DNA of 61,352 nucleotides from Streptococcus mitis (GCF_002096845.1 NZ_NCVK01000009.1:1-61352), one strand, 5' to 3'; positions 7,533 through 16,817 are shown, counted from the stretch's first letter. Notes: a model not told the origin generated them from the sequence alone. Translations and numbers: made by a program.

Positions 7533-8144
7533 TTACAACATTTTGTTGTAGAATTCAACGACAAGTGCTTCGTTGATTTCTGGGTTGATTTCATCGCGTT
7601 CTGGTAAACGAGTCAATGAACCTTCCAATTTTTCAGCATCGAATGATACGAATGCTGGACGTCCAAGAGTAGCTTCTACTGCTTCAAGGATAGCTGGAAC
7701 TTTCAATGATTTTTCACGAACTGAGATCACTTGACCTGGAGTTACGCGGTATGATGGGATATCAACGCGTTTTCCGTCAACAAGGATGTGACCGTGGTTT
7801 ACGAATTGACGAGCTTGACGACGAGTAGTCGCAAGACCAAGACGGTAGACAACGTTATCCAAACGGCGTTCCAAAAGAAGCATGAAGTTGAAACCTAGGA
7901 TTCCGCCTTTGATTTTTGTAGCTTGTACGAACAAGTTACGGAATTGTTTTTCACCTACACCGTAAGTGAAACGAAGTTTTTGTTTTTCAGCCAATTGCAA
8001 ACCGTATTCTGACAATTTAGAACGGTTGTTTGGTCCGTGTTGTCCTGGTACGTAGTTACGACGTGCCAATTCTTTACCTGTACCTGTAAGTGAAAGGCCA
8101 AGGCGACGAGCTTGTTTCCAAGATGGTCCTGTATAACGTGACAT
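7533..8144 (-). CDS. rpsD: 30S ribosomal protein S4
   Basis: The protein has 203 residues, the usual length for Gram-positive S4. It begins [16 protein letters not shown] and carries the S4 RNA-binding domain near residues 93-155 ([15 protein letters not shown], then [18 protein letters not shown]). S4 is a primary 16S rRNA binder that nucleates assembly of the small-subunit body. An AGGAGG site precedes the start. The gene is monocistronic with its own promoter, a long leader and a terminator, typical of the autoregulated rpsD of Firmicutes. It marks the start of core chromosome next to the mobile element. Confidence 0.98.
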   Translation of the reverse strand: MSRYTGPSWKQARRLGLSLTGTGKELARRNYVPGQHGPNNRSKLSEYGLQLAEKQKLRFTYGVGEKQFRNLFVQATKIKGGILGFNFMLLLERRLDNVVYRLGLATTRRQARQFVNHGHILVDGKRVDIPSYRVTPGQVISVREKSLKVPAILEAVEATLGRPAFVSFDAEKLEGSLTRLPERDEINPEINEALVVEFYNKML

Positions 8145-8298
8145 GTGAATGTCCTCCTGATATAAATAATATTTCGGTGGAAATAGTCACTTAGAAAGCC
8201 CTGATTCGTGCAGATGCCCTTCGCCTAAACAGCCAAGGTTACTTATCATAAGACACCTGTTGACGAGCTTCATGCTTTCCTGCTGATATTTCGCACAA
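8145..8298 (-). ncRNA. rpsD 5' leader, probable S4 autoregulatory RNA
   Basis: About 150 nt lie between the predicted transcription start near 8297 and the rpsD ATG. In Bacillus and other Firmicutes, S4 binds the rpsD leader and represses its own synthesis. The long, GC-richer, gene-free leader here fits that. The secondary structure was not computed. Confidence 0.5.
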
Positions 8299-8303
8299 AA
8301 TCC

Positions 8304-8332
8304 ATTCTACCATGAATGGCTAGATTTGTAAA
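8304..8332 (-). promoter_or_regulatory. rpsD promoter
   Basis: TTTACA (8327-8332) and TAGAAT (8304-8309) on the minus strand are separated by exactly 17 bp. This is a strong housekeeping promoter immediately downstream of the histidine kinase stop codon. Confidence 0.75.
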
Positions 8333-8338
8333 GGGGTT

Positions 8339-9391
8339 TTAAGCTTTATTTTCATTACCAAAGAGATTGAGAAGGAGGGTAAAGGTGCTTCCTAGACCGT
8401 ACTGGCTGCTGACTGTGATTTCCCCACCCAATTGATGGGCCAATTCACGCGCAATCGCAAGTCCTAAGCCATGACCACCTGTTTTCATGTTACGCGAAGT
8501 TTCTACACGATAAAGGCGTTTGAAAATATTCTCCAAATCCTCTGGGGCAATCCCCTGTCCTTCATCGGTCACACTGATTGAAAGCTGGTTCTTCTCCAGC
8601 TTAGCCACCACTTCCAACTTTGTCCCTGGAGCAGAGTATTTAAAAGCGTTATTGACCAGATTCACCAAGATACGAGAAAGTTTGGCATAATCTCCCTCAA
8701 TTCGGGCAGACTCAGGGATTACCTGCAAATGGACATCTCGCTCTTCCTGCTCAATCAAGAACTGAAATTCACTCATGCACTCAATCAAGAGCTGGTCCAA
8801 AAAAATGCTGTCTTTGCTGGTCGTTTCGACCTGATTTCTAGCTGTGTTTAGAGTCAAAAAATTCAACTCCTCAACCAGTTTATTGAGTCTTTCCGTCTGA
8901 CGCCCAATGGTTGCTAGATAATGGTCCTGTTCTCCTTCCTTGATAACCCCATCCAAAATCCCTTCTACCGTCGCTTGGATTGAAGTGATGGGGGTCTTGA
9001 TATCATGCGATAGCTGGGCAATCATCAAGCCCTTTTCACGTTCGCTTTCCTCCAAGGAATCAAAGGTGGCCTGCAAATCATGGGACATTTCATTGAAAGC
9101 TTGGCCTAATTGTTGAAATTCTACAGGGCCTTGAACCTCCAGATTTGATGGAAAGTCCTTATCCGCTACCCGCTTGGCATGTTCCTTGAGTTTGCCCAAC
9201 GAAGTAAAGACCGGCGATAGGAGAAAGAGACTAATCCCAGCACCGATAAAACTAGCCACGAGAGTCATCCCCACTAGGAAATAAATTTCTCTTTCTTCAA
9301 TTAGCATTCGCTGGATGGCCCAAAAAACCACGATAATCGTTAGGAGTGTTGAAATGATATACCCCACTAAAATATAACTTTTTAATTTCAT
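8339..9391 (-). CDS. hk08: Sensor histidine kinase (TCS08-type, HK08)
   Basis: The protein has 350 residues. Two membrane helices (about 7-27 and 36-58) enclose almost no extracellular loop, implying intramembrane sensing. A HAMP region runs to about 110. The HisKA box AQLSHDIKTP has phosphoacceptor His129. The ATPase domain shows NNAFKYS (N), DEGQGIAPED (G1) and GGHGLGLAIA (G2). It overlaps the regulator gene by 4 bp (ATGA). The position beside rpsD and the PavB-type adhesin matches pneumococcal TCS08, reported to influence pavB and pilus genes. The symbol rests on that synteny. Confidence 0.88.
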   Translation of the reverse strand: MKLKSYILVGYIISTLLTIIVVFWAIQRMLIEEREIYFLVGMTLVASFIGAGISLFLLSPVFTSLGKLKEHAKRVADKDFPSNLEVQGPVEFQQLGQAFNEMSHDLQATFDSLEESEREKGLMIAQLSHDIKTPITSIQATVEGILDGVIKEGEQDHYLATIGRQTERLNKLVEELNFLTLNTARNQVETTSKDSIFLDQLLIECMSEFQFLIEQEERDVHLQVIPESARIEGDYAKLSRILVNLVNNAFKYSAPGTKLEVVAKLEKNQLSISVTDEGQGIAPEDLENIFKRLYRVETSRNMKTGGHGLGLAIARELAHQLGGEITVSSQYGLGSTFTLLLNLFGNENKA

Positions 9392-10086
9392 TGACTACCT
9401 CGTGCTTTCTCAATTTTGTAGCCCAAGCCCCAGACGGTTTTGATAGTCGGTGTTTCTGCACTAGCATGTTTAACCAACTCCTGTCGAAGAGCATGAATAT
9501 GAACATTCAAGGTATTGGTATCATCTACGTAGTCTTCTTGCCAGACCTTTTCATAGAGGTCTGTCTTAGAGAAAACCCGCTCTGGATTGCTGGCTAAAAG
9601 CCATAGAAGGTCGAAGGATTTGACTGTCAAATCAAGCGCCACATCTCCGACTTGGACCTCATGGCTACCGTGATTCATCCGTAAATCCCCGAGACTGACG
9701 ACCTCTGTCTCACCTCCACGATGAAGGCGCCGCAAGATATTGTGGACACGCAAAACCAGCTCACGAGGGCTAAATGGCTTGGCAATAAAGTCATCTGCCC
9801 CTAAGCTCAGGCCATAAATCTTGTCCTGCTCGCTAGTCTTAGCCGTGATAAAGAGAAAAGGCTGATCTGGAGATTGATACTGAACCTCACTAATCAAATC
9901 ATAACCATCCATCCGAGGCATCATGATATCTGTAATAATCAAATCAATTGGTTTTCGCTTGAAGATTTCTAAGGCCTCTGCTCCATCATGGGCCACCAAA
10001 ACATTATATCCTGCCTGAACCAGATAACGTTGATGAATATCTGTGATTTCTACCTCGTCGTCAACGAGTAAAATTGTCTTTCCCAT
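9388..10086 (-). CDS. rr08: OmpR-family response regulator (TCS08-type, RR08)
   Basis: The protein has 232 residues from the ATG at 10086, chosen for its AAAGGAGA site. A longer in-frame start at 10134 has no such support. The receiver domain carries acidic DD at 9-10, phosphoacceptor Asp53 in ITDIMMPRMDG and Lys in TAKTSE. The C-terminal winged helix covers about 130-230. It controls transcription when phosphorylated by the downstream kinase. The pavB-type gene starts a separate unit 124 bp upstream and is a likely target, which is inference from known TCS08 work and adjacency. Confidence 0.9.
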   Translation of the reverse strand: MGKTILLVDDEVEITDIHQRYLVQAGYNVLVAHDGAEALEIFKRKPIDLIITDIMMPRMDGYDLISEVQYQSPDQPFLFITAKTSEQDKIYGLSLGADDFIAKPFSPRELVLRVHNILRRLHRGGETEVVSLGDLRMNHGSHEVQVGDVALDLTVKSFDLLWLLASNPERVFSKTDLYEKVWQEDYVDDTNTLNVHIHALRQELVKHASAETPTIKTVWGLGYKIEKARGSQ

Positions 10087-10209
10087 CTGTCTCTCCTTTG
10101 AAAAAAACAGTGCTATACCACAATAGTATAACACTATTTTAATCTCTTTACGAACATTCTAAACGATATCTGGATTTTTCATATCCTAGATAGAAAGTCT
10201 GTAACTAGA

Positions 10210-12474
10210 CTAGTCATTTTCTTCTTTTTTAGCTTTCAAACCGAGTCCACCTAGAAGTCCGGCCAAAGCTAATCCAAAGAATCCAATAGTAGCCATTGAT
10301 GTTTGGGCTTCACCAGTATATGGAAGCATGTCTTTTTGGTTTTTCATTTGATCAGCCATCATTGGAGTTGACACCTTGTTAGTAGATGTCATCTTGCCTT
10401 CATCAGACATTTTGCTTGAGGTTGCTGGAGCTTGATCTTGTTTCATGCTTGGTGTTGTCATTGGCTGGCTAGCATTCATAGTTTTGTCCTGCTCTTTGTT
10501 AGACATCATCTTATCCTGACTAGCAGCTGGCATTTTAGATTTCATCTCATCTTGATTGGCACTTGGCATTTGAGCGTTCATCTTAGACGCATCTTGATGA
10601 CTATTCATCATTGGGGCCGGCATAGCTGAACCATTAGAAGATGGGACGAAACCTGACTGCATCGGAATCAGAGACTGATGTCCATTCAAGTTCACTGTCA
10701 AATCCTTAGTCGCTACGAGGTTGCTCAAATCAGCCTTGCCGTCTTTTGCACCGTACACCTTGATGGTAGCTTTATAGCTTTGAGTACCATTTTGTTTCAA
10801 GAGGTCAAGAAGATCTTTATCAGATTTGCCTTGGGTACCAGCCAAATCTACTTCGTAGAAGTAGAGACCTTTGCCCAATTTCTCTACTGGTGGAAGAGCA
10901 GGATTTTTAGCTGAGCCGTTGTCTGACCATGGAGCCTTGTCGGATGCTTTCAAGATAAGGCGAGTCAACATACCGTCACCGGCGAAGAATTCGTATGGAA
11001 TGACTTGGTTGACACCAGCTGTGAATGGGCCAGGAAAATTGGCTTTGTCCAAGTAAGTAGCTGGGACATCCACTGTGTCTTTGGTGTTGTCAGCCACACC
11101 TTTTTGGACTTCGGCTGGGGTAGTCAAGCCGTTCAAGTTGACATCCAAATCCTTTGTCGCTACGAGATTGCTCAAATCAGCCTTGCCATCTTTAGCACCG
11201 TACACCTTGATGGTAGCTTTATAGCTTTGAGTGCCGTTTTGTTTCAAGAGGTCAAGCAACTCTTTATCTGATTTGCCTTGAGTCCCTGCCAAATCTACTT
11301 CGTAGAAGTAAAGGCCTTTGCCCAATTTCTCTACTGGTGGAAGAGCGGGATTTTTAGCTGAACCGTTGTCTGACCATGGAGCCTTGTCTGATGCTTTCAA
11401 GATAAGGCGAGTCAACATACCGTCACCAGCGAAGAATTCATATGGGATAACTTGGTTGACACCAGCTGTGAATGGGCCTGGGAAGTTAGCCTTGTCCAAG
11501 TAAGTAGCTGGGACATCCACTGTATCTTTAGTGTTGTCAGCTACGCCTTTTTGGACTTCAGCTGGAGTGGTTAAGCCGTTCAGGTTAACATCCAAATCCT
11601 TAGTCGCTACGAGGTTGCTCAAATCAGCCTTGCCGTCTTTTGCACCGTACACCTTGATGGTAGCTTTATAGCTTTGAGTACCATTTTGTTTCAAGAGGTC
11701 AAGAAGATCTTTATCAGATTTGCCTTGGGTACCAGCCAAATCTACTTCGTAGAAGTAGAGACCTTTGCCCAATTTCTCTACTGGTGGAAGAGCAGGATTT
11801 TTAGCTGAGCCGTTGTCTGACCATGGAGCCTTGTCGGATGCTTTCAAGATAAGGCGAGTCAACATACCGTCACCAGCGAAGAATTCGTATGGGATAACTT
11901 GGTTGACACCGGCTGTGAATGGGCCTGGGAAATTCGCTTTATCCAAGTAAGTGGCTGGGACATCTACTGTGTCTTTAGTATTGTCAGCCACACCTTTTTG
12001 AACTTCAGCTGGAGTGGTTGCTGGTTGCGCTTCATTTGCTTCACGGTCTTGTCCAGCAACTGTAGCTGCAGGACTTTCCACAGGTTTAACCGCATCTTCC
12101 GTTTCTTTCTTAGATTCTGGTTTTGCTTGCACTTCTTCTTTTGGCGCTACCACTTGGTCTTTATCAGCTACATTCACTTTTTCTGGAGAGCTTGTAGCAT
12201 CCAAGCTTGCCTTAGGTGCTGAGTCTGCCTGTTCTGAAGGAAGAGCTGTATCGACTGCTACTTTGAGAACTTCTACTGGTAAGTCGCTCTTTTCACTCAC
12301 CGAAGTAGCATCTGGCACAACTTGAGCAGGGGTCGGATTGAGCCCATCGGCATGTACAGAACTTGGTTGACCAACTAGGACAAAGAAGCCACTGGCTACA
12401 ACAACTGAGGCAACACCGACACTAAGACGGCGAATAGACCAACGAGTATATCTTTGATTTGGATTGAATTTCAT
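10210..12474 (-). CDS. pavB: PavB-type SSURE-repeat surface adhesin, LPXTG-anchored
   Basis: The protein has 754 residues. The YSIRK-like signal peptide (RWSIRRLSVGVASVVVASG) is cleaved near VHA-DG. An acidic, Pro/Glu-rich stretch runs to about 150. Three SSURE repeats of 149 residues follow (about 153-301, 302-450, 451-599), each binding fibronectin or plasminogen in PavB and PfbB-type proteins. A strikingly methionine- and lysine-rich linker (about 605-710) leads to the LPYTG sortase motif, a membrane helix and a KKEEND tail. Repeat number varies between strains. It is separated from its neighbours by terminators and lies next to the two-component system that probably regulates it. Confidence 0.92.
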   Translation of the reverse strand: MKFNPNQRYTRWSIRRLSVGVASVVVASGFFVLVGQPSSVHADGLNPTPAQVVPDATSVSEKSDLPVEVLKVAVDTALPSEQADSAPKASLDATSSPEKVNVADKDQVVAPKEEVQAKPESKKETEDAVKPVESPAATVAGQDREANEAQPATTPAEVQKGVADNTKDTVDVPATYLDKANFPGPFTAGVNQVIPYEFFAGDGMLTRLILKASDKAPWSDNGSAKNPALPPVEKLGKGLYFYEVDLAGTQGKSDKDLLDLLKQNGTQSYKATIKVYGAKDGKADLSNLVATKDLDVNLNGLTTPAEVQKGVADNTKDTVDVPATYLDKANFPGPFTAGVNQVIPYEFFAGDGMLTRLILKASDKAPWSDNGSAKNPALPPVEKLGKGLYFYEVDLAGTQGKSDKELLDLLKQNGTQSYKATIKVYGAKDGKADLSNLVATKDLDVNLNGLTTPAEVQKGVADNTKDTVDVPATYLDKANFPGPFTAGVNQVIPYEFFAGDGMLTRLILKASDKAPWSDNGSAKNPALPPVEKLGKGLYFYEVDLAGTQGKSDKDLLDLLKQNGTQSYKATIKVYGAKDGKADLSNLVATKDLTVNLNGHQSLIPMQSGFVPSSNGSAMPAPMMNSHQDASKMNAQMPSANQDEMKSKMPAASQDKMMSNKEQDKTMNASQPMTTPSMKQDQAPATSSKMSDEGKMTSTNKVSTPMMADQMKNQKDMLPYTGEAQTSMATIGFFGLALAGLLGGLGLKAKKEEND
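10678..12018 (-). repeat. Three tandem 447-bp SSURE-encoding repeats
   Basis: The in-frame units cover about 12018-11572, 11571-11125 and 11124-10678. The first and third are almost identical over about 300 bp. The middle one carries many synonymous differences, which suggests recent exchange between the outer copies. Confidence 0.9.
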
Positions 12475-12535
12475 AGGATTCTCCTTAGAGTTTTCTTTAT
12501 TTGATGACTCTAGTATAATCTCCTAAAATTAAAAA

Positions 12536-12569
12536 GGATTAAGAAAAAGTTAAAATTTTTCTTAAATCC
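12536..12569 (-). terminator. Terminator of the glycosyltransferase gene, next to the pavB promoter
   Basis: On the minus strand GGATTtAAGAAAAA pairs with TTTTTCTTAATCC across a 7-nt loop and is followed by TTTTTAATTTT. A TATACT -10 for pavB follows about 20 bp further (about 12510-12515), so the end of the hairpin sits where its -35 should be. Confidence 0.65.
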
Positions 12570-12588
12570 CTCTTATAAAATACTTATA

Positions 12589-13605
12589 TTAATTAAATCC
12601 ATAAACAGATTTGGTGATTTGATAGACGACATTGGAAAGTTTGCGAGCTGGCAAGACTGAATGTTTGGTCAAACGGCTCAACATAGTCTTCCGAATAGCC
12701 TGAAAAACCTCTGGATTTTCCTGCTGAATATAGGTCCACAGCTCTCGTTTTTTGGCAAGATGCTCTGCTGTGCCTGCTCGGTTGAGCAGGGCACTAGAAA
12801 TCACCGTCGTAATCTCAATATGATTCAGTAGATATTCTCGCATTTTGGGATAACTCACTTTGGACAAGTCAAGCTGGTCTACTAAAAGACGATTAACCTT
12901 GAGTTGCTGGTCAATGCGCTTAATCATCACTTGCTCATTGACAGACTGGTCCTCACGCCCAATCAAATAACGATAGAAATCGACAGGCAGATAGTACATG
13001 GTCTTGACCTGCTGAAGGGGGGTAAAGACAAAGAGATTGTCGACATAAAAGGTATGCTCAGGCAATTGGAACTGGCTCGCTCGCAACAAATTTGTCCGAT
13101 AAATCAGCGAGTGCATCATGATATACTGGCCTTTTGAGAAATTTCCAACCTGATCCCAGCCAAAAATCTGCTGGACAGGCAAGACGGACTCATAACTCAT
13201 ACTCTTCTTACGAGACTGACCTTCCTTTTCATAGACAAAATTGGTCACAAAGGCGTCAACTTCCTGCCCCTCGCTCTCAAGTTCCTGCAAGGTTTCAAGA
13301 ATTTTCAAGTAGGCACGGGGATCCACCCAGTCATCACTATCCACTACTTTAAAATAACGCCCAGAAGCCTCCGCCAAGCCGCGATTGACCGCACCGCCAT
13401 GACCTTTATTTTCCTGATAGATGGCTCTAACAATGCTAGGATACTTGCTAGCTAAACGCTCAGCTATTTCCTGAGTCTGGTCCTGAGACCCATCATTGAT
13501 AATCAAAATCTCAACTTGCTCACCACCAATCACTAGCGATTCCACACAGTAATGAAGATAGGCTGCGGCATTATAGCTAGGAATGGCGATAGACAATAAC
13601 TTCAT
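12589..13605 (-). CDS. Family 2 glycosyltransferase
   Basis: The protein has 338 residues. The GT-A nucleotide-sugar binding start MKLLSIAIPSYNAAAYL and LIINDGSQDQT are followed by the metal-binding VVDSDDW near residue 92. There are no membrane helices, so it is a cytoplasmic transferase acting on a lipid-linked or membrane-associated acceptor. In pneumococcus a glycosyltransferase occupies this place beside pavB. The acceptor is not known from sequence. A BOX element lies just upstream and a terminator downstream, so it is probably monocistronic. The family is confident, the substrate unknown. Confidence 0.85.
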   Translation of the reverse strand: MKLLSIAIPSYNAAAYLHYCVESLVIGGEQVEILIINDGSQDQTQEIAERLASKYPSIVRAIYQENKGHGGAVNRGLAEASGRYFKVVDSDDWVDPRAYLKILETLQELESEGQEVDAFVTNFVYEKEGQSRKKSMSYESVLPVQQIFGWDQVGNFSKGQYIMMHSLIYRTNLLRASQFQLPEHTFYVDNLFVFTPLQQVKTMYYLPVDFYRYLIGREDQSVNEQVMIKRIDQQLKVNRLLVDQLDLSKVSYPKMREYLLNHIEITTVISSALLNRAGTAEHLAKKRELWTYIQQENPEVFQAIRKTMLSRLTKHSVLPARKLSNVVYQITKSVYGFN

Positions 13606-13636
13606 AATCTACTCCTTTAGGGAACTGATTTTTTCT

Positions 13637-13834
13637 TATACTCAATGAAAATCAAAGAGCAAACTAGGAAACTAGCCGCAGGTTGCTCAAAGTACAGCTT
13701 TGAGGTTGCAGATAAAACTGACGAAGTCAGCTCAAAACACTGTTTTGAGGTTGTGGATAGAACTGACGAAGTCAGTAACCATACCTACGGCAAGGCGACG
13801 TTGACGTGGTTTGAAGAGATTTTCGAAGAGTATT
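13637..13834 (-). repeat. BOX element (boxA-boxB-boxB-boxC, read on minus)
   Basis: Read on the minus strand it begins with the boxA start ATACTCTTCGAAAATCTC, followed by CTTGCCGTAGG. Two boxB units contain CTGACTTCGTCAG, and the boxC end is TTTGATTTTCATTGAGTATA. It fills most of the gap between the glycosyltransferase and cabP. The open frame across it on the plus strand is only the repeat itself. BOX elements are non-autonomous repeats of pneumococcus and relatives. Confidence 0.95.
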
Positions 13835-13936
13835 ACTCTCTCTTGTCACTCCTTTCTATTCTACCATAAAATCCAGCTTCTGAAGGACTTTTACTGGAAT
13901 ACAAGGTGTTCTACCTCTATTTGCTATCTTGAACAT

Positions 13937-13961
13937 CAAAAAAAGAGGGGATTCCCCTCCT
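13937..13961 (-). terminator. Terminator of the trkH-cabP unit
   Basis: On the minus strand GGAGGGG-AA-TCCCCTC is followed by seven T, directly after the cabP stop codon. Confidence 0.85.
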
Positions 13962-14626
13962 TAGGAATTTAATTCTGCTAAGTCATCTAGATACTGGTTG
14001 TTAATGACTGCCAAGATATAGGCACCTGCCTTCAAGAGATCATTAGGGCCAAACTGGACATCTAGCGGTGAATTTTCTTGTTCACGAAATCCTAGGACAT
14101 TGAGATTGTATTTACCACGTAAATCTAGCTGGCTCAGGCTTTGACCTGCCCACACACTAGGAATTTTCATCTCTACGATAGACACATTTTTATCCAACTG
14201 AAAGACATCAACATTGTTATGAAAGAGAATGGTCTGCGCTAGGGACTGCCCCATTTCATACTCAGGTGAGATCACCGAATCAGCACCGATTTTTTCTAGT
14301 ACCTTCTTAGCTGTCTGGCTTTTGACCTTGGCAATAACCCGTGGCACCCCCAAACTCTTACAATGCATGACTGCAAGCACACTCGACTCCAGATTTTCCC
14401 CTGTTGCTACTACAACCGTATCACAGGTATCAATTCCTGCCGTTCTGAGGAGTTCCTCATCTGTAATATCGCCAACAACTCCACGCGCCAAAACTGGCTC
14501 AAACTGATTGATGTGCTCGGCGTGGTCATCGATGGCAATGATATTCATATCTTGCTTGGCAAGGGCCGTCAGGACACTACTCCCGAAAATCCCCAAACCT
14601 AAAATTCCAATCGTACGATCTGACAT
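13961..14626 (-). CDS. cabP: Potassium-uptake regulatory subunit (TrkA/KtrA family, CabP-type c-di-AMP receptor)
   Basis: The protein has 221 residues from the ATG at 14626, behind AAAGGAAG. The upstream in-frame ATG at 14647 would overlap trkH and lacks a site. The RCK_N Rossmann domain (GILGLGIFGSSVLTALA, acidic IAIDDH) covers about 4-125. An RCK_C domain covers about 140-221, the part that binds c-di-AMP in the pneumococcal homologue. It gates the TrkH channel partner. Its start lies just before the trkH stop, so the two are translationally linked. The symbol follows the pneumococcal protein of this size and position. Confidence 0.88.
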   Translation of the reverse strand: MSDRTIGILGLGIFGSSVLTALAKQDMNIIAIDDHAEHINQFEPVLARGVVGDITDEELLRTAGIDTCDTVVVATGENLESSVLAVMHCKSLGVPRVIAKVKSQTAKKVLEKIGADSVISPEYEMGQSLAQTILFHNNVDVFQLDKNVSIVEMKIPSVWAGQSLSQLDLRGKYNLNVLGFREQENSPLDVQFGPNDLLKAGAYILAVINNQYLDDLAELNS

Positions 14627-14639
14627 AGTTCTTCCTTTC

Positions 14640-16019
14640 TTATCCAATACTAATATCTGCTTTCATATACTGAATCAAATCTTTCTTATCAGGCTGGTAG
14701 TCAGCTAGACTAACCAGCAAGGTCAAGGGACCGATACGGCCAATAAACATGAGCACCATGACAATACTGAGGGCCAACTTGCCCAATTCTGGTGTCAGAT
14801 TTGCCGTTACCCCAACTGTCGCAAGAGCTGAAATGGTCTCAAACATAAGGTAGATAAATCGCGGTGTTCCTTCTGCCGTAATTCCCAGCAACACCAAGCC
14901 CAACAAGAAGGTCATCAAAAAGATAATGAAGACACTAAAGGATTTTTGGACTGTGCGAGCCTCAATAGTTCTCTGCGCAACATTGGCGTGAGGTAAGCCC
15001 AGCAATTCACTACGCGCAAAAACCAACAAGACAAAGAAAGTCGTAATCTTGAGACCCCCAGCCGTCCCTCCAGGCGCTCCACCGAGAAACATCTGTAGGA
15101 TATAGATAAACAAGGTCACAGGCCGAGCTTGGGTATAGTCAATAGAAGCAAAACCAGCTGTTCTCATACTGACAGTTTGGAAAAAGCTAACCAGCACTTT
15201 CTCTGGAACACTGAGATTGCCAATGGTTCCTGGATTGTGCCACTCCGTAAAGAGTGTGGATACTGTCCCAAACAGCAAAATCCCTGCAGTCAAGAAAAGG
15301 ACCAACTTGGTGTGGAAACGCAGACGGCGTTTTTTCTTCTTGTCAAACTGGGTTGCCAAGTCAAACCAAACCATAAAGCCGAGACCACCCGTGATAATCA
15401 AGCCAGCAATGACAAGATTGATCAAGGGATCCGTCTGAAAAGCCACTAAACTGCTACTGCCGAAATTATCAAAACCAGCATTACAAAAGGCTGAAATAGC
15501 TAAAAAGATAGAGGTAAAAATGCCTCGTCCCCAGCCAAACTCAGGAATAAAACGGAAACTTAGTAGAAAGGCACCCAAACCCTCCACCAGAAAAGTCGTC
15601 AAAAAGATGGAACGCATAAAAGACTTCAAAGACTTACTTTCCCCATAACTAAAACTCTCCTGAATGGTTTCACGACTGCGAAGACTGAGCTTTTGATTAC
15701 CCTGAATATAAAAGACCCCGATAAAAGTCATGAGCCCCAGACCACCAATCTGTATCAAGAACATACAAATCAACTGACCCCAGACATTATAGGTAGTAGC
15801 CACTGGTTGCGTAAAAAGGCCAGTCACACAGACCATGGACACCGTCGTAAAAAGATGGTCAAAATAAGTGGCCTGAGAACCATTTGCCTGAACAAAAGGC
15901 AAACTCAAAAGAAGAGAGCCTATAAAAATAACTCCAGCGAAACTCAGAAAAATCCGACGAGCTGGCGAAAGTCCACCCAAAGCTCTTTCAATTTTTTTCA
16001 CAAATAATTTGAATAACAT
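14640..16019 (-). CDS. trkH: Potassium uptake channel subunit TrkH/KtrB
   Basis: The protein has 459 residues with eight to ten hydrophobic segments in four MPM units. Pore-loop signatures are visible: VTGLFTQPVATTYN, FCNAGFDNFG, RTAGFASIDYTQA and VGVTANLTPELGK, each with the conserved Gly of the KtrB selectivity filter. It imports K+ driven by ion gradients under control of the downstream CabP-type subunit, linking potassium supply to c-di-AMP. The stop codon overlaps the region of the cabP start. It follows the nucleoside phosphorylase by 33 bp and may share its promoter. Confidence 0.93.
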   Translation of the reverse strand: MLFKLFVKKIERALGGLSPARRIFLSFAGVIFIGSLLLSLPFVQANGSQATYFDHLFTTVSMVCVTGLFTQPVATTYNVWGQLICMFLIQIGGLGLMTFIGVFYIQGNQKLSLRSRETIQESFSYGESKSLKSFMRSIFLTTFLVEGLGAFLLSFRFIPEFGWGRGIFTSIFLAISAFCNAGFDNFGSSSLVAFQTDPLINLVIAGLIITGGLGFMVWFDLATQFDKKKKRRLRFHTKLVLFLTAGILLFGTVSTLFTEWHNPGTIGNLSVPEKVLVSFFQTVSMRTAGFASIDYTQARPVTLFIYILQMFLGGAPGGTAGGLKITTFFVLLVFARSELLGLPHANVAQRTIEARTVQKSFSVFIIFLMTFLLGLVLLGITAEGTPRFIYLMFETISALATVGVTANLTPELGKLALSIVMVLMFIGRIGPLTLLVSLADYQPDKKDLIQYMKADISIG

Positions 16020-16052
16020 ACATCCATTGTACCATAAAAAGAAGGAGAGTAG

Positions 16053-16817
16053 CTAGATCTGAGAAGTTATCTCAAGGCAAAGTTCCAAGGCCTTCTCGAA
16101 AGCTTCTGAACCCCAGTCACGACTATCGTACTGGTCCAAGTCTGCTAAGGAATCAGCTGTGAACAACAATTCTCCCCAGAGAACCCCACGCAGTTGGGCT
16201 ACTGCCGCAAGCGCAGAACACTCCATCTCCACAACAGCACAGCCTTCTTCCTTGCGATAAGCCACCTTTTCAGCCGTTTCTCGGTAAAAACCATCTGTCG
16301 TCCAGGTCATAACTTCTTCATAAGGAATCCCTCTGACTTCCAAAACTCGCTCAATAGCAGCAATGGCTTCTGGCTGAATTTCCATATAACGAGAAGGCGC
16401 CACATAGTGATAACTAGCTCCTTCATCTCGTAGAGCCCGAACAGGGACTAGAAAGGCATTTTCTTCTATATCAGCCAGCACACCACAGGTACCCGTAGAG
16501 ATAATCTGCTCCACACCATAGCCAATCAACCAATCCATAAACTGAGCCGCTGGAGCGGAGCCGACAGGTGCCTGAGCCAGACAAATTTCCTCACCCTTGT
16601 AGTTGATAACATAGACTGGATAGGTCTTGGTAGCAGAAATGAATTCGCCGACACAATCCGCCCCTACTTCCCTCGCATAGCGGTCAATCTCCTCACCTAA
16701 AAAAGCATAGACACACTTCTTGGGCAAATGCAAATCCAGCCCCTCGTGATTGGGCATGATAACCGCCTGAGGATTGTCATCAAACTCTAAAATGGGAATC
16801 GCATGTTTCTGAATCAT
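16053..16817 (-). CDS. Nucleoside phosphorylase (PNP/UDP family)
   Basis: The protein has 254 residues. The PNP_UDP_1 fold is recognised from GVEQIISTGTCGVLADI, the conserved MECSALAAVAQLRG (Met-Glu binding the ribose) and the loop Asp in TADSLADLDQYDSR. It would cleave a nucleoside with phosphate to base plus sugar 1-phosphate. The exact nucleoside is not clear. Uridine phosphorylase-like is the best guess. The start lies behind GAGGAGG. It has a strong promoter and is followed closely by trkH. Confidence 0.85.
   Translation of the reverse strand: MIQKHAIPILEFDDNPQAVIMPNHEGLDLHLPKKCVYAFLGEEIDRYAREVGADCVGEFISATKTYPVYVINYKGEEICLAQAPVGSAPAAQFMDWLIGYGVEQIISTGTCGVLADIEENAFLVPVRALRDEGASYHYVAPSRYMEIQPEAIAAIERVLEVRGIPYEEVMTWTTDGFYRETAEKVAYRKEEGCAVVEMECSALAAVAQLRGVLWGELLFTADSLADLDQYDSRDWGSEAFEKALELCLEITSQI

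Noticed and set aside
10871..11950. Three near-identical plus-strand open frames of 61 codons across pavB
   Set aside because: They repeat with the SSURE unit on the opposite strand and have no ribosome sites. They are antisense shadows of the repeats.
12536..12569. Long inverted repeat as an RR08 operator
   Set aside because: Perfect stem followed by a T-tract in the direction of the glycosyltransferase gene is better explained as its terminator.
13645..13869. 74-codon plus-strand frame with repeated TDEVS motifs
   Set aside because: It is a translation of the BOX element. The repetition comes from the two boxB units.
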